Shown piece by piece: positions 28,564 through 40,074 of a stretch of 64,000 nucleotides of DNA. Both the position numbers and the translations under genes were made by a program. Source of the DNA: Artemia franciscana (Eukaryota > Arthropoda > Branchiopoda > Anostraca > Artemiidae); assembly GCF_032884065.1 (NCBI RefSeq), contig NC_088875.1, positions 41,181,402 to 41,245,401 of the forward strand. Direction: 5' to 3'. The notes under the pieces are model-generated. The model saw only the letters and a list, made by a program, of their open reading frames with translations. It was not told where the DNA came from and did no database searches. Position 1 is the stretch's first letter. Every line of letters starts with the position of its first letter.

Positions 28564-29612
28564 GTCTTGTCAGTTGGAATTGTGAAAGGTGACATGTTTG
28601 TTGGAAAGTCCTTCAAAAGTTTGACTAGAGATGGTGTGTTGTGAATTTCAAATCTGTGATCCATGAGGTATGGGTCCAAAATGAGATCCTAATGGACCCA
28701 TACCTCATGGATTACAGATTTGAAATTCACAACACACGATCTCTAGTCAAACTTCTGAAGGACTTTACAACAAACATGTCACCTCTCACAATTCCAACTG
28801 ACAAGACAAAAAATATTGAGGGACTAGAAAGAAATATCTCATGGAAAATCAACAAAGAAATAGGACAAAAATCAGGAATGTCTGAGCAGTCCCTGCTGCA
28901 ATTTGCACTGAGTGAAAGAAAAGAAGGAAAATACCTAGTATGTACAGACTCCTTATCTTGCCTAAAGTACCTCAAAGTAGCCCACGAGCAAGCCCCAACA
29001 GCGACAAAAGATATTGTCCAAAATATAAGAATGATTGAGGAGACAGGAAGTTGTGTCTCATTGATATGGATCCCAGCCCATGCAGGTGTATCAGGAAATG
29101 AAAGAGCAGACCAAATGGCTAAGGATGCTACTAAGAAAGAAACAATGGAAAATCCACCTTTACCTCATATCCAAACCGCGATAAAGATTGCTGAGAAGCT
29201 AAAAGAAGTTGAACTGGGAGAATTCAGGAAAAGATCACTGAATATGTACCTAGAAATCACTGAATACAGATACATTAATCATGAAATGAAGCGTCCAGAC
29301 GAAAAAGTTGCAGACCTAACATTCAGAATGAGGATCGGGCATGCAAAGACGAAAAATATACTGAAAAGATGGAATATGACAGACTCATCTAACTGCAATG
29401 TCTGTGGAGTGGAGGAAAATTTACAACATATAATTATGGAATGCAAAAAGTATGAGACTGCTAGGTCACGACTAAAGGAACAAGTAGAAAAGAGAAGTAT
29501 TCAGTTCAGAATAAAAGAACTGTTAGGAAAGGTTGCAAAGAATAAACAAAGAGAGACAGTTAAGTATTTAGGACAATATGTAAAGGATACTGGCCTAATT
29601 GATGTTTTGTAA
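28564..29612 (+). mobile_element. 5'-truncated, 5'-inverted non-LTR retrotransposon with RNase H ORF
   Basis: The plus-strand ORF runs uninterrupted to the stop at 29612; the element's own coding sequence starts at about 28693. It has an RNase H domain with YLVCTDSLSCLKYLK and SLIWIPAHAGVSGNERADQM (catalytic Asp, and the His/Asp of the last motif). A C-terminal zinc-knuckle-like CNVCGVEENLQHIIMEC follows. This arrangement is typical of Jockey/I-type elements. RT and endonuclease are absent. The start is an inverted repeat: 28564-28678 is the reverse complement of 28693-28807 with a 14-base spacer, as expected from 5' inversion during insertion. The AT-rich 3' flank may be its 3' UTR. It lies in DIMT1 intron 3. 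Confidence 0.85.
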
Positions 29613-30699
29613 AATAATGAATACTGTAGTATATGTGGGTGTATGGCAATGCATGAATTGCATTGTAAAAATTGTCCGGTTCTTCCTCCCCTGTTAAATA
29701 ATTGTAAATTAAAATTGTAAATATAAAAATGTATAAGTAAGAATGATTTATTGGATTTTGAATTATTTTATTTTTTTATGGTTGAATAGTCAAAATATAG
29801 TTTACTTATTATTTGCTGGGGGTATATATTTAAGTTTTGTTGGTATTGGATTTACCACTTTTTTTTATATATGTTTGTTAATGAAAGAAAGATGTCAGTC
29901 TGTTGAATTAATTTATAATCCAAATTTGGTAATTTTGTTTTGTTATATATATGATGAAAGTGTATTGATTGTTGTTGTTGTTTTTTTTTAATTTTTTTTC
30001 TGGTAATTTTTGATGCCACTACAATGAGGGATTTCCTAAGGACGGTAGGACATCCCTCTTTATGTAGGAAGTGCAATGATTTTGTTAGTTGTAACATTTT
30101 TAGTTTTGTACACTTTCTGAATTTTTTACTATTTTGAATCTTGTATTTATAATTGGAATAATTTATATTTTATGATTTTTGACAGGGTATTAGACTAATT
30201 GTTAGTTTGTGTGTAGTAGATTAATCAGTACGACGAAGCATGATTGTGAAGATTTTTTTTTTTTGGTTTTTCTAGGTTGATGATAAAACAGAAAAACGAT
30301 CCTGGAGCATAGAGAAGAAATTCTGGAAGCTCCATTCAATTACACCAACAACATCAATTGTAGCTCATATTTTCACAGCCCACTTAAAAGCAGTTATTAT
30401 AGCCGAACTGGTGACAAGCTCAAATTGCTAAAAATCGACGTTCCTAGTCTATAGCAGGGTTCCCATTTACATATTTGTTGGACTCTATTCCCGTTTCAGC
30501 TTCAAAGCAAAAGAAATATATTTCGGCTTGGCCCTTGTCCTATAAACTACGTTGCCAAGGTATACGGCAGACTAAAAATCTGGGACAAGTATACGACTTT
30601 CTTCACTTACCTTTTTAAGTTTTACAAGCTAGGAGGGCTGTAGCAAGGGGATGCTGACTCCCGTCAACCTAATGTACATCTTAGGAACTCCAAGTGTCA

Positions 30700-30795
30700 G
30701 CACAGCTCTGCAATGCTTGGCCCAGTTCCACCACACTTGGCAAAGTCCCCAAAACGCTTGGCAGAGTTTCGTAACGCTTGGAAGATGTCACCTGT
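30700..30795. repeat. Short degenerate tandem repeat, about 21-bp unit
   Basis: Four successive units end in GCAATGCTTGGCCCAG, CCACACTTGGCAAAG, AACGCTTGGCAGAG and AACGCTTGGAAGA. They are spaced 20-23 bp apart. No coding meaning is evident. Confidence 0.5.
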
Positions 30796-31054
30796 TGTAC
30801 ATGATTTCTGAGAGAGAGAGCGACCGCTCGGGTTGAAATAAGAGAATACATACACCTTGTTGGACCTGAATTTGGGTTGTATATCCATTCTTGAAGGCTT
30901 TACTAAGGTAAGATGACTGAGGTGAGACTTCTGGAGAAGATATCCCCTTTTGTCATTACCTAATGCTAACCTTGTCCAACCACCAAACATGGCAATTTCA
31001 ACCAAATTCCAGTATAAATACATAAATACTCATAGGTACTGTTATATGCCTTAA

Positions 31055-31290
31055 GTAAAACAGTTCAAAATAGGGGTGAAACCTTTTAATTGACAGTGAA
31101 TAGATATAAAAATTATTTAACTGGATATTTCGAACACATATACAGTGTTCATCTGATGATGAACACTGTATAAGTTTTACTGCTGATGATGAATACTGTA
31201 TATGTGTTCGAAATATCCAGTTAAATAATTTTTATATCTATTCACTGCCAATTAAAAGGTTTCATCCCTATTTTCAACTGTTTTACTTTC
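31055..31290. mobile_element. Foldback MITE-like element, copy 1
   Basis: The two halves are inverted repeats: GTAAAACAGTTCAAAATAGG at the left pairs with the right end, and AACTGGATATTTCGAACACA recurs inverted about 70 bp later. Arms are about 95 bp around a TGATGATGAACACTG-rich centre. A second copy lies at 35826-36060. Confidence 0.8.
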
Positions 31291-32254
31291 GTCATGGAAA
31301 GGCAGTGTGGTCTTCGAAATTATCTACGTTATATGCCTTATATGCTAGTACTGTCACTTTATCAAGTAGCCTGATTAAGATGGCATGGTAGGAAGAAATT
31401 TCACTAAAATACAGATTGCTGAGAAATTTTTGTCATTTTAATAAGTATTTTAGAAGATTGGTGAATTAGCTATAAAACTTACATAAATAATTGTTTCTGG
31501 TTTTGAATAGTGGTACCAATGGTGTCTTCGTAAGAATTAGATTGATAGTCCTTTTTGTTACTTTATGTAATAAAATTTATTTACCATTTTAAATTAGCTA
31601 GAATACATACAACTGAAACAAAAAGCTTAGATAAAAGCTCAATTTTCGGTTGTTTAATATTCTTTATCCTTAAAATGTGACAGTATAAAGCAAACCAATT
31701 TAAATTCATTAAATATGGTTATCAATCTAATATAAATGGTACAAAGTTGCTTGCCAATATTTAAAAACCAGCAAATAAGGTTCTCAGTAGGATTTTTTTT
31801 ATATTTGTAGCTAATGAAAATAAATTCTTTAATTCAAGTGTTTTACATATGTATGTCAATCAAAAGAATTTTTCAGAGGTATGTATTTTAGCTGATTTAA
31901 GATAATGAATAATAACTAAGAAAACACTGCCTTTCCATAATACTAATTACGAAAGGCAGAGTAGTAGAAATATAGGCAGAATTTGCTGAGATTAAGATGT
32001 CAATGAATAACCAGTAAGTGAAAATATAAAAAAAACATAGATATGATGGAAAATAATTTTAAAACCACAATAATGAAGACTATTCAATGGTCGTTCAGAC
32101 GGAACTCTAAAGGTAATTTCAAAATAATTACAAACACTTGGTTATCTTTTTCCTAAAGGCGCATTTGCTTCACTTTATTTATTATTATAAAAACCGTTTC
32201 TATAGAGCTTTGTTTACTATTACAATTTTACCCCATATCTATGGAAATGGGGGG

Positions 32255-33209
32255 CCAAACGACGCACCCTTGGCCTTGTACTTGACTTCTTAACTGGCCG
32301 AAAACAAAAAGTCTTTGCACTCCACGAAAACGATTCGGATTCATCATGGTCAGATACTTCTTGCAGGGCCCCACAAGGCACAAAATTAGCTGGAATAATC
32401 TTCCTGGCTGTAATTAATTCCCTGCTTAATCATCGCGACGACCGTTACAATTTTGTAGATGATCTGTCCATAGTGCTCGCTTACCTGGTCGAAAACACTA
32501 TCATAACAAAGCAGTTTTCAGACCAGTTATTTGATCAGCTAAAGACCGAATGCTCAAGTCATGATCTGACCATTAACGTAGCCAAGTCGAAGATAATTCG
32601 TTTCAACCCTCTGAAGCGGAATATAGATATGCCTCTAGTCCCTTTCCCGATTGTGAACGAAATAAAAATCTTAGGAGTAACTTTCACTAGTGACTGTAGC
32701 TTCAGTGCCCATATTAATTTAACCGTCCACAAGGCTAATGCAAGCCTTCAGACACTTACCAAAATGAGGCGTTTTGGGTGTGATACTGAAAGTCTTCTCT
32801 ATGCCTACAAGTGTTATGTTCGCCCGTTGCTCGAGTACGCGTGCCCCGTGTGGGGTCCATCTGCTATCTCCACAGCGTACCTATTACGCGACATCGAGTG
32901 CGTCCAGAAAAGAGCAACAATGATTATACTCCGAAACCGTGGCATACCCTACGATCAAGCCCTCGCTAAATTAAATTTATCTCCACTTAAAGTCCGGCTT
33001 GAACACCTTACTCAGCAATTTGGAAAATCCGTCCTAGACAATAAGAGCCACCGATCACTACCAGCTTCGGTAGATCACTACCGAACCAGCCCCTCCCAGT
33101 AGCCGAACTCGGTTACAAAATAAACTTGCACCCCCTAAAGTACGAACTAATCGTTACGCCAACTCATTTGTGCCTTTCTTCACATCATTTTTTAATGCTG
33201 AGTCGTAGT
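32255..33209 (+). mobile_element. 5'-truncated non-LTR retrotransposon RT fragment
   Basis: A continuous plus-strand frame from about 32255 to 33102 encodes the C-terminal half of a reverse transcriptase: RTLGLVLDFLTGRKQKVFAL, CRAPQGTKLAGIIFLAVINS, the catalytic box FVDD in YNFVDDLS, LTINVAKSKII, KILGVTF and YKCYVRPLLEYACPVWGPS. A further piece, RTNRYANSFVPFF, follows in another frame up to about 33209. The PQG…FVDD…LGV pattern is normal for Jockey/CR1-like RT. It lacks the N-terminal RT and endonuclease and lies in DIMT1 intron 3, next to a microsatellite. Confidence 0.85.
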
Positions 33210-33288
33210 GTGTGATTTTTGTTTAAATGTATGATTTTTGTAAAAAAACTGAATTTAGCTATGCTATGATAGTTTTTAAATATACCGA

Positions 33289-33601
33289 TCTCTCTCTCTC
33301 TCTCTCTCTCGCTCTCTCGCTCTCTCGCTCTCTCGCTCTCTCGCTCTCTCGCTCTCTCGCTCTCTCGCTCTCTCGCTCTCTCGCTCTCTCGCTCTCTCGC
33401 TCTCTCGCTCTCTCGCTCTCTCGCTCTCTCGCTCTCTCGCTCTCTCGCTCTCTCGCTCTCTCGCTCTCTCGCTCTCTCGCTCTCTCGCTCTCTCGCTCTC
33501 TCGCTCTCTCGCTCTCTCGCTCTCTCGCTCTCTCGCTCTCTCGCTCTCTCGCTCTCTCGCTCTCTCGCTCTCTCGCTCTCTCGCTGCGAGAGAGCGAGAG
33601 A
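33289..33601. repeat. 8-bp microsatellite (GCTCTCTC)n
   Basis: A TC run (33289-33308) leads into about 34 near-perfect copies of GCTCTCTC up to about 33585. The array then switches to its reverse complement (GCGAGAGAGCGAGAGA) and runs into the N gap. Long LSLSRSLA and RERESERA open frames here are artefacts of the repeat. Confidence 0.95.
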
Positions 33602-33701
33602 NNNNNNNNNNNNNNNNNNNNNNNNNNNNNNNNNNNNNNNNNNNNNNNNNNNNNNNNNNNNNNNNNNNNNNNNNNNNNNNNNNNNNNNNNNNNNNNNNNN
33701 N
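33602..33701. other. Assembly gap of 100 N
   Basis: One hundred N bases are present, the usual placeholder for a gap of unknown size. It lies inside the microsatellite and inside DIMT1 intron 3, so the true intron length is unknown. Confidence 0.98.
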
Positions 33702-34501
33702 TGCTCTGAATTGAAAGCTTTGTAGATCCACAAATTATTAAGCAACTGAGAAACTAATCATATTTTTCAGAGGTTGTCTATTTGACAATCAACATGAGGG
33801 TCGTGTCCTTTCAATACAATATTTTAATACTCGAGACCTGGTAGATTTTTTCTATGGAAATGAGCGTAGAAGATAAGATTTAAATTTTTCATAAGGTATA
33901 CCTAGTCTGGGTTAATACAGGTTAGCCCTTTGAATATTTTCTTGGATAGATTTTTGCGCTTTAACTGTTATAGTGAACAGTTTCTATATGAACATTTTAG
34001 CGATTTTTCTTTGTCCGCTATCCATGAGTCGTTTTGCGTTAAAATAAAATCGTATCAATGGGAACTAAAGATTAGTCGAAATATTTCAACATAGTCGCTG
34101 AGCCTAATGACGTATAACCCTGCAGCAAAAAAGGATGGAATTCGATGGATCACGCAAAAACCACCGTTTTTGCCTGAAAACGCAATATTGGAAACCAAGG
34201 GTAAGTAATTGTGCAATTATCGACAGCTTTTATTTTAGGGGAGTGGTTTAAATTTTCCAGGAGGAGGTCCCGAACATTTAAAAAGCCCATTTTTACTCTT
34301 ATTAGATGACTGTTACCCGACAACGTGGCGCATTTTATAGATTTTTTTTCCTAGGAAAGAAAGGAGAAGTCCTTAGACCGACTGTACAAGGGGAGTCCCT
34401 AATTTCTCCCTTCTGCATGCGGATATGTGTTTACATGATTCTCATGAGAATTGGAAAATTTCACACGCCTACTGTTATGCAAGGTATGAACTTCGAGCTT
34501 A

Positions 34502-34681
<180 letters not shown>

Positions 34682-35149
34682 CTATTAGAAGACCAAATTT
34701 AGTAGCATTCAAAATACCGTATATAGCAGAATATGCGCATACTGTACATATGCATCTTTAATAACTCAGTATAACAAGGGATATAAATTGTCACCCAAAA
34801 GTCGCAAAAGGTTTTTCTCTTTCATGCAAGAATACCTTTAGAAATTTTTTTATTTTTTTAAGCAGTCTTTTTATTTTATTTTTTTAAAGTTATTTTTGTT
34901 CAAAATTATTTCAAAACAGAATATCACTCAAGTAGTTACAATGGTTTTGTTCTCAAATATCTCTAAATTATTCCACGTTTTTCAGTACCTTCTTTCCTGT
35001 CTTCATTGATTTTGTTTTGACATTTTGTGGATTCACTATACTAAAATTGCCGAATCTTGGCTGATTCAAATCCTTGTCAATTTACAATATACCATCAATC
35101 AAATTTGCAGCAAGATTTCAGGCAGAGCTAAAAGGGAGTCTTATTTTTG

Positions 35150-35260
35150 AGGCCGGCGTTTACCCCCGCAGAAAATAAAGCCCCCAAGAAATTACCCCCC
35201 CCCACGGAAAATATTGCCTAACGATAATACCCTCCTGGGGAAAATAACCCACCAGAAAAT
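35150..35260. repeat. GGAAAAT/CCCC-rich repeat segment
   Basis: Several short C-run plus GGAAAAT units (CCCGCAGAAAATAAAGCCCC, CCACGGAAAATATT) occur here. The same material appears inverted at about 37060-37210 (TTTCCACGGGCGGGGGC, TTTTCTGCGGGGGGAGGG). Confidence 0.5.
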
Positions 35261-35825
35261 CCCACCCCCATGCGGCTGGTTGGTCTGCAATCCTTCTGGA
35301 CTTTAAAGAAGGGACCAGAACCCCCAATTTCTGATCTAATGAGCATACTCTGAGGTTTCTGTAACCTTGAGCTGGAGGTGTGGATGAAAAAGGGACAGAT
35401 CCCCTCCTATACGGAATAAGTTCTGCTCATTTTGGAGTCTAATGTTATTCTTTACTTTCATAAACAGCGGAGACCAGACATATTCCCAGAAATCATAAGG
35501 GAGTAGATATCAATTTCATATTTTTGATACGTTTTTTTAAGTTTCTTTTGTACCCCCCCCCCCAAAAAAAAAGAGACACCTTCGGTGGAAAATATCTTTT
35601 TCTGGCTCTTTGCTGGGAAACTTTTCCACCAGGAGGGGATTACCGGCATGATTTTAAAAACATCAGCAATTAGTCTCTTTCAAATTAAAGTACGCTAAGA
35701 AAAAATTTTCACCCAAGATCATCCGCAAGAAATTTTCTGGGTGGAAATTTCAGCTAGAATGGACTAGTGTTGGGGGAATTTCCCTGGGGGCGGGATATTT
35801 CTATGCCAAAGGAACTTTCCACGGC

Positions 35826-36060
35826 GAAAGTAAAACAGTTCAAAATAGGGATGATATAAAATTATTTAATTGGATATTTCGAACACATATACAGTGTTCA
35901 GCATAAGCAGTAAAACTAAAAAAAAACAGTAAAACTTTTTTAGTTTTACTGCTGATGATGAACAATGTATATGTGTTCGAAATATCCAGTTAAATAATTT
36001 TATATCTATTCACTGTCAATAAAAAGGTTTCATCCCTATTTTGAACTGTTTTACTTTCGT
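35826..36060. mobile_element. Foldback MITE-like element, copy 2
   Basis: This is the same element as at 31055-31290, with the same arms (TTCGAACACATATACAGTGT and its inverse) but a different centre. Identity continues about 30 bp past the palindrome (CATGGAAAGGCAGTGTGGTC), so the element or the duplicated block is larger than the palindrome. Confidence 0.8.
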
Positions 36061-36199
36061 CATGGAAAGGCAGTGTGGTCTTCGAAGTTATCAACTTTCC
36101 ACGGAGGGAATTATTCCGTGGGGGGGAGGAATTTTTCATGGAAAGGGAGCCAGATTTCCCGGTAGGCCTATTATTTAAAAACGATCAGAAATTAAATTT

Positions 36200-36400
36200 T
36201 AAAAAAAGTTTTTTTCAACTGAAAGTAAGGAGCAACATCAAAACTTAAAACTGGCAGAAATTATTACGTATATGAAAAAGGTTTCCTCTCCTCAAGACCT
36301 TGCTCTCTACGCTAAAGTTTTGACTTTTTGGCCCAATTTTTTAAGAACGACTCCTGAAAAAACAATGGCCGTTTAATAAGAATAATAAGCTTTTTTAATC
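36200..36400. repeat. Dominant interspersed repeat, partial copy
   Basis: The copy has the family phrases CTGAAAGTAAGGAGCAACAT, TTGCTCTCTACGCTAAAGTT and GACTCCTGAAAAAACAATGG. It is truncated and carries no ORF. Confidence 0.6.
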
Positions 36401-37639
36401 ATTGAAGAAACGTGGTAGATAGAGACTGTGTATATAGAGGGGGCTAAGATACCCAAAGGAGTGCACTTCAGTGGCCTAATTTTCTAAGCTTTAATGAGCC
36501 TTCGGATGCAAACTAAACGATTGTTGGGACTTGTTGTCTAATTCGTCTTAGTTCCCATGGATATTTTCAGTCTATACCTTTATTATTGGTGCTGAGGGGG
36601 GAGAGCAGTGCCCTAGTAGTGACCAAGTTAATTCAGGTTATGATTGATCCAATTGTTTATAGTAAAGTATAATTACCAATCGTCTATCACAAACTGAAAA
36701 CGAGCAACAATTAAAATGAGTAGGGTTGACGAGCCCCACGCCATCTAAAGACCAAAATATAATTCGTAAAGCCAACTATGCTTTCAACAGAAAGCTAAAC
36801 CTTCTTATTCTTTTTGGTGTCATTTTGATGATTTTTCGCCAACGTTTTTTTTTTCTTATTCTTTTTTTTTTAATTTGGTACCTGCTACTGCTAAAAATTG
36901 TAGAAGTTCATATAGAGGTTTTCAACAAAAATGGATTTTCCAATACCTATTTTTAGGCATAAGTTTTTAAGATACTTATGGTGTGCAAATTCCTGTTTTT
37001 CACTTTGCTTAGCACTTCTCAACGAAAGTAAAAAAAAAAACAAATTTACAATAAAATTTTCAAATATGGAAAACCCAATTTTCCACGGGCGGGGGCTTTT
37101 CCAGGAGGAGGGGGTGAGGATTTCCAGAGTTTTTTTCTGGGGGTATTTTCTGCGGGGGGAGGGATATTTTTTCACCGTGGGGTATTTTCTAGGGGGTAAA
37201 CGCCTAGAACACTTATTTTAACCAGTACAAGAATCAGCAAAACAATCCAGTGGAAATGTGGACGACCATCAGGTCATATATTGCAAATGATTCTCCATCA
37301 AAAACTTCTAATAACCAGCTTGTTCAGTACTGTTTTATATGATTGTTTATGTATATATATTTTTTTCAAAAGAAGAGTATTTTCGTGATGACTTTAAGAA
37401 GGCTAAAATCGTGCCACTATTTATGGAGGGTAATAAAAGGAACTGCAAGCCAATTTTTTTTAACCTGTCTTGCATAAAACCCCTGACAAACTATTGTTTC
37501 CTATTTTAGTTAAAGCAAGTTTTCTTTATTAATCACTTTATTAGAGAGTCAGTTTGAAGTATTATTAATCAAAATCGTAATTATTTAAGGCGGGAAAAAA
37601 GGAGCTACAAGCCAATCTCATTTTTTAACCTGTTTTGTT

Positions 37640-39050
37640 TAAAGCAATTAACCAACTGTTGTTTCCAGGACTTAGATTTATTAGAGCAGTGGCTCCCAAT
37701 TTGTGGTACGCGTACTCCCAGGGGTACGTAAAAGCCTATGAGAACAGGGGTAGGCGAGAAAACATCAGTAGCGGCGAAATCAATATCTTGGTCATTGGCA
37801 CTGAAAACTTACGTAGTATAGTTGACGTGTTGTTGATCAGGGTAAGTGCGTCAATGATATTAACAGCGCAGGGAAGAAATGGAAATATCAGGATGAAAAA
37901 CACGAAAAAGGTATGATTTTTTATTATACAAGTTTCAGGGAACCGTCTGCCCTGTCGCCCACGCAAAATATGGCACAAACTGCTGGTTGCTCCCATGCTA
38001 CACATTCACTTGTAAGGCAGTCAGGCAACTGCTCTTTGTCTTTTCCACACTAAATTACCGTAGGCAGACACATAACTATCGCAAAATGACTGAATTTTTA
38101 GTGTGGCATGCAATCTTTCGCTTCCTTTGTTTCAATCAACACAATAGTCTTCATTCTCCTTGAATGACTTGTTCATTGTGGAGCGAGTCACTTGCAATAC
38201 AACTTGCCAAATTATTAAAATTATTAGTTACTTTGCTACTCTTGCATTATTCTTTAGTTTTTGTTGTAAATACAAGCCTGGTAGTGAGTGATCATTTGTG
38301 TGTTCAAATAAATAGCGGTTTAAAATTGGAACATTTAAGACCTCTGCTACTACTGGACACATTGAGCAGAGTCAGTTGACAGCATCAACAAGGACCAGTT
38401 CAAACTAATCTAATTTATGATGCAATCAGACGAGTGTGGATCAACGAACAATACTGTTGTTGTAAGTAACGTAAGTACTAAGTCAACCTATATTAAATGA
38501 ACTCAAAACATCAATTTGCTGTCTGCAAAAAAAGGATATATTGCAATGAAATTCAGATTTATGGATGCTCATTCATAGTTGATGATGACTGTCAGAAAAC
38601 ATTGTCCATTCTATGTGGAAATACTTCGTCGAATGGAGGAATGAAACTTCTCAGTTAATACTTAAAATAATGTTATTTCAACTATTGAGTCAGGTCTGTG
38701 TGTGTTGTCAATTTTTAGTTTTATAAATGTTTAATGGATCCCTCCATAAGCTTGCTTTTGGGGCCAGTTTTTTTTCTAAGCTCGTTTTTGTTATTGTTTG
38801 TATTAGACTCAGTATAAAATACATATTCATTTGCAAAAAAACATTCAAATTATGAACAAGAAGATGTACTGGTGAGGCCATATTTAATGCAGTTGAAAGT
38901 TATTTCAGTCAACATGAAATCGGCTGGAAAAAATGCAAGTGAAATGTGAGTGAATTCTGGAATGAAATGCGAGTCTTTTTGGCGATTTACCTCTCAGTTG
39001 GTGTCCAAGTTCCAAGAACATATCTGGCTTCAGCCGCTTGTTTTTTCGGG
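37640..39050 (+). mobile_element. Possible hAT-like transposon remnant
   Basis: At about 38875-38950 the plus strand reads GEAIFNAVESYFSQHEIGWK then KC, resembling the pre-catalytic block of ZBED-type hAT transposases. At about 37680-37740 it reads VAPNLWYAYSQGYVKAY, a phrase I associate with animal DNA-transposon sequence. The blocks are separated by stops and lack a catalytic domain. Assignment is tentative. Confidence 0.3.
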
Positions 39051-39117
39051 ACTGGCATTTTTCAAAACTTAATTAACTCAATGTAGGATTATAAGATAGT
39101 TCGATTAATATTTTCAA

Positions 39118-39784
39118 TTAGAGAATCATACAGGAAAACTGCATCATCAGTCTGGGCAGGGTTCCATAAGCAACCATACTCAAGTGAGTTTCAAAACGCT
39201 GACATTCTGAACGTGCTATCTGACAAACATCAGTTTCAGTTAATTGGACTACAGGAAGTTGAGACAACTGAGAAGAAACTGTAGAAGCCACTAGGTCCTG
39301 AACAGTTGAAACAGAGCACATTGATTGTAGTGAATTTTTAATGTGTGATATCCTATTGGCAATATCACTAACTTTAGCAGAAACATCACATTTAATGTGA
39401 GTTCTTAGTTGGAAAAGTGTTTGGGTCAACTGACTAGCAGTGGCAAACTCCATCTTGAGATCCACCCTCAAAGATTTCAAGGAATTATCCATAACAGAAG
39501 CCAGCTTTGCCATCATAATCTGCTCATTAAAGGGGTGGGGGGGTGACTTTACATGCTGGACATGACCATGAGCAAGTAAGTGATTGCATCATCTTGCTTA
39601 ATAATTTACATTTGCCAGGGTACAGGTCAAGACAATCACCACAAATGCGATTCTCACAAATGTCACACATTACAGCAGAGGACCCCTCATCCAACTCTTT
39701 AGAACAGGCAGCACACCAATCATGACGCTTAACTGGGCTTATATGTTTTTGCTTAGTCTTGCGGGACGTAATAAATTCAACTGA
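39118..39784 (-). mobile_element. PHD-finger plus coiled-coil ORF remnant (retrotransposon ORF1-like)
   Basis: On the minus strand 39784 to about 39530 encodes a Cys-rich module: WCAACSKEL, VMCDICENRICGDCLDL, then SWSCPACK. This C-x2-C … C-x2-C … C-x2-C … C-x2-C pattern looks like a PHD-type finger. The frame stops at a C-run and the next frame (39516-39118) continues with a long helical region (NSLKSLRVDLKMEF…SDIANRISHIKNSLQS). PHD-plus-coiled-coil proteins occur as ORF1 of some non-LTR elements; that link is an inference. No intact start or end. It lies in DIMT1 intron 2. Confidence 0.45.
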
Positions 39785-40040
39785 TCAAGAAATGAAACCA
39801 AACAAGTCCAGGGTATGTGCTAGGCTACTACCAAAAATCTCTTCCAAAATCTACAAAATCCAACAGAAAATACTTCTCTACAACAACTTCTTAAGCTGTC
39901 ATTAAATCAGAAACCTCGAGTCAGGGGAAATGCTTCTTAAGAGTTAAGGCAGGCACCTGGCTCACCGCTTTTATACAATAAAACGAAAAAATACTTACAA
40001 ATCAAAATATTGAATTGTAAGTAGGGCACATGATTTGAGA

Positions 40041-40074
40041 AACAGATTCTATATGAACAGATATAGAATCTGTT
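40041..40074. repeat. Perfect 14-bp inverted repeat
   Basis: AACAGATTCTATAT and its exact reverse complement are separated by six bases (GAACAG). Function unknown. Confidence 0.7.

Noticed and set aside
33185-33745. Long open frames of RERESERA and LSLSRSLA repeats around the gap
   Set aside because: They are pure translations of the (GCTCTCTC)n microsatellite and run through N bases; no gene.
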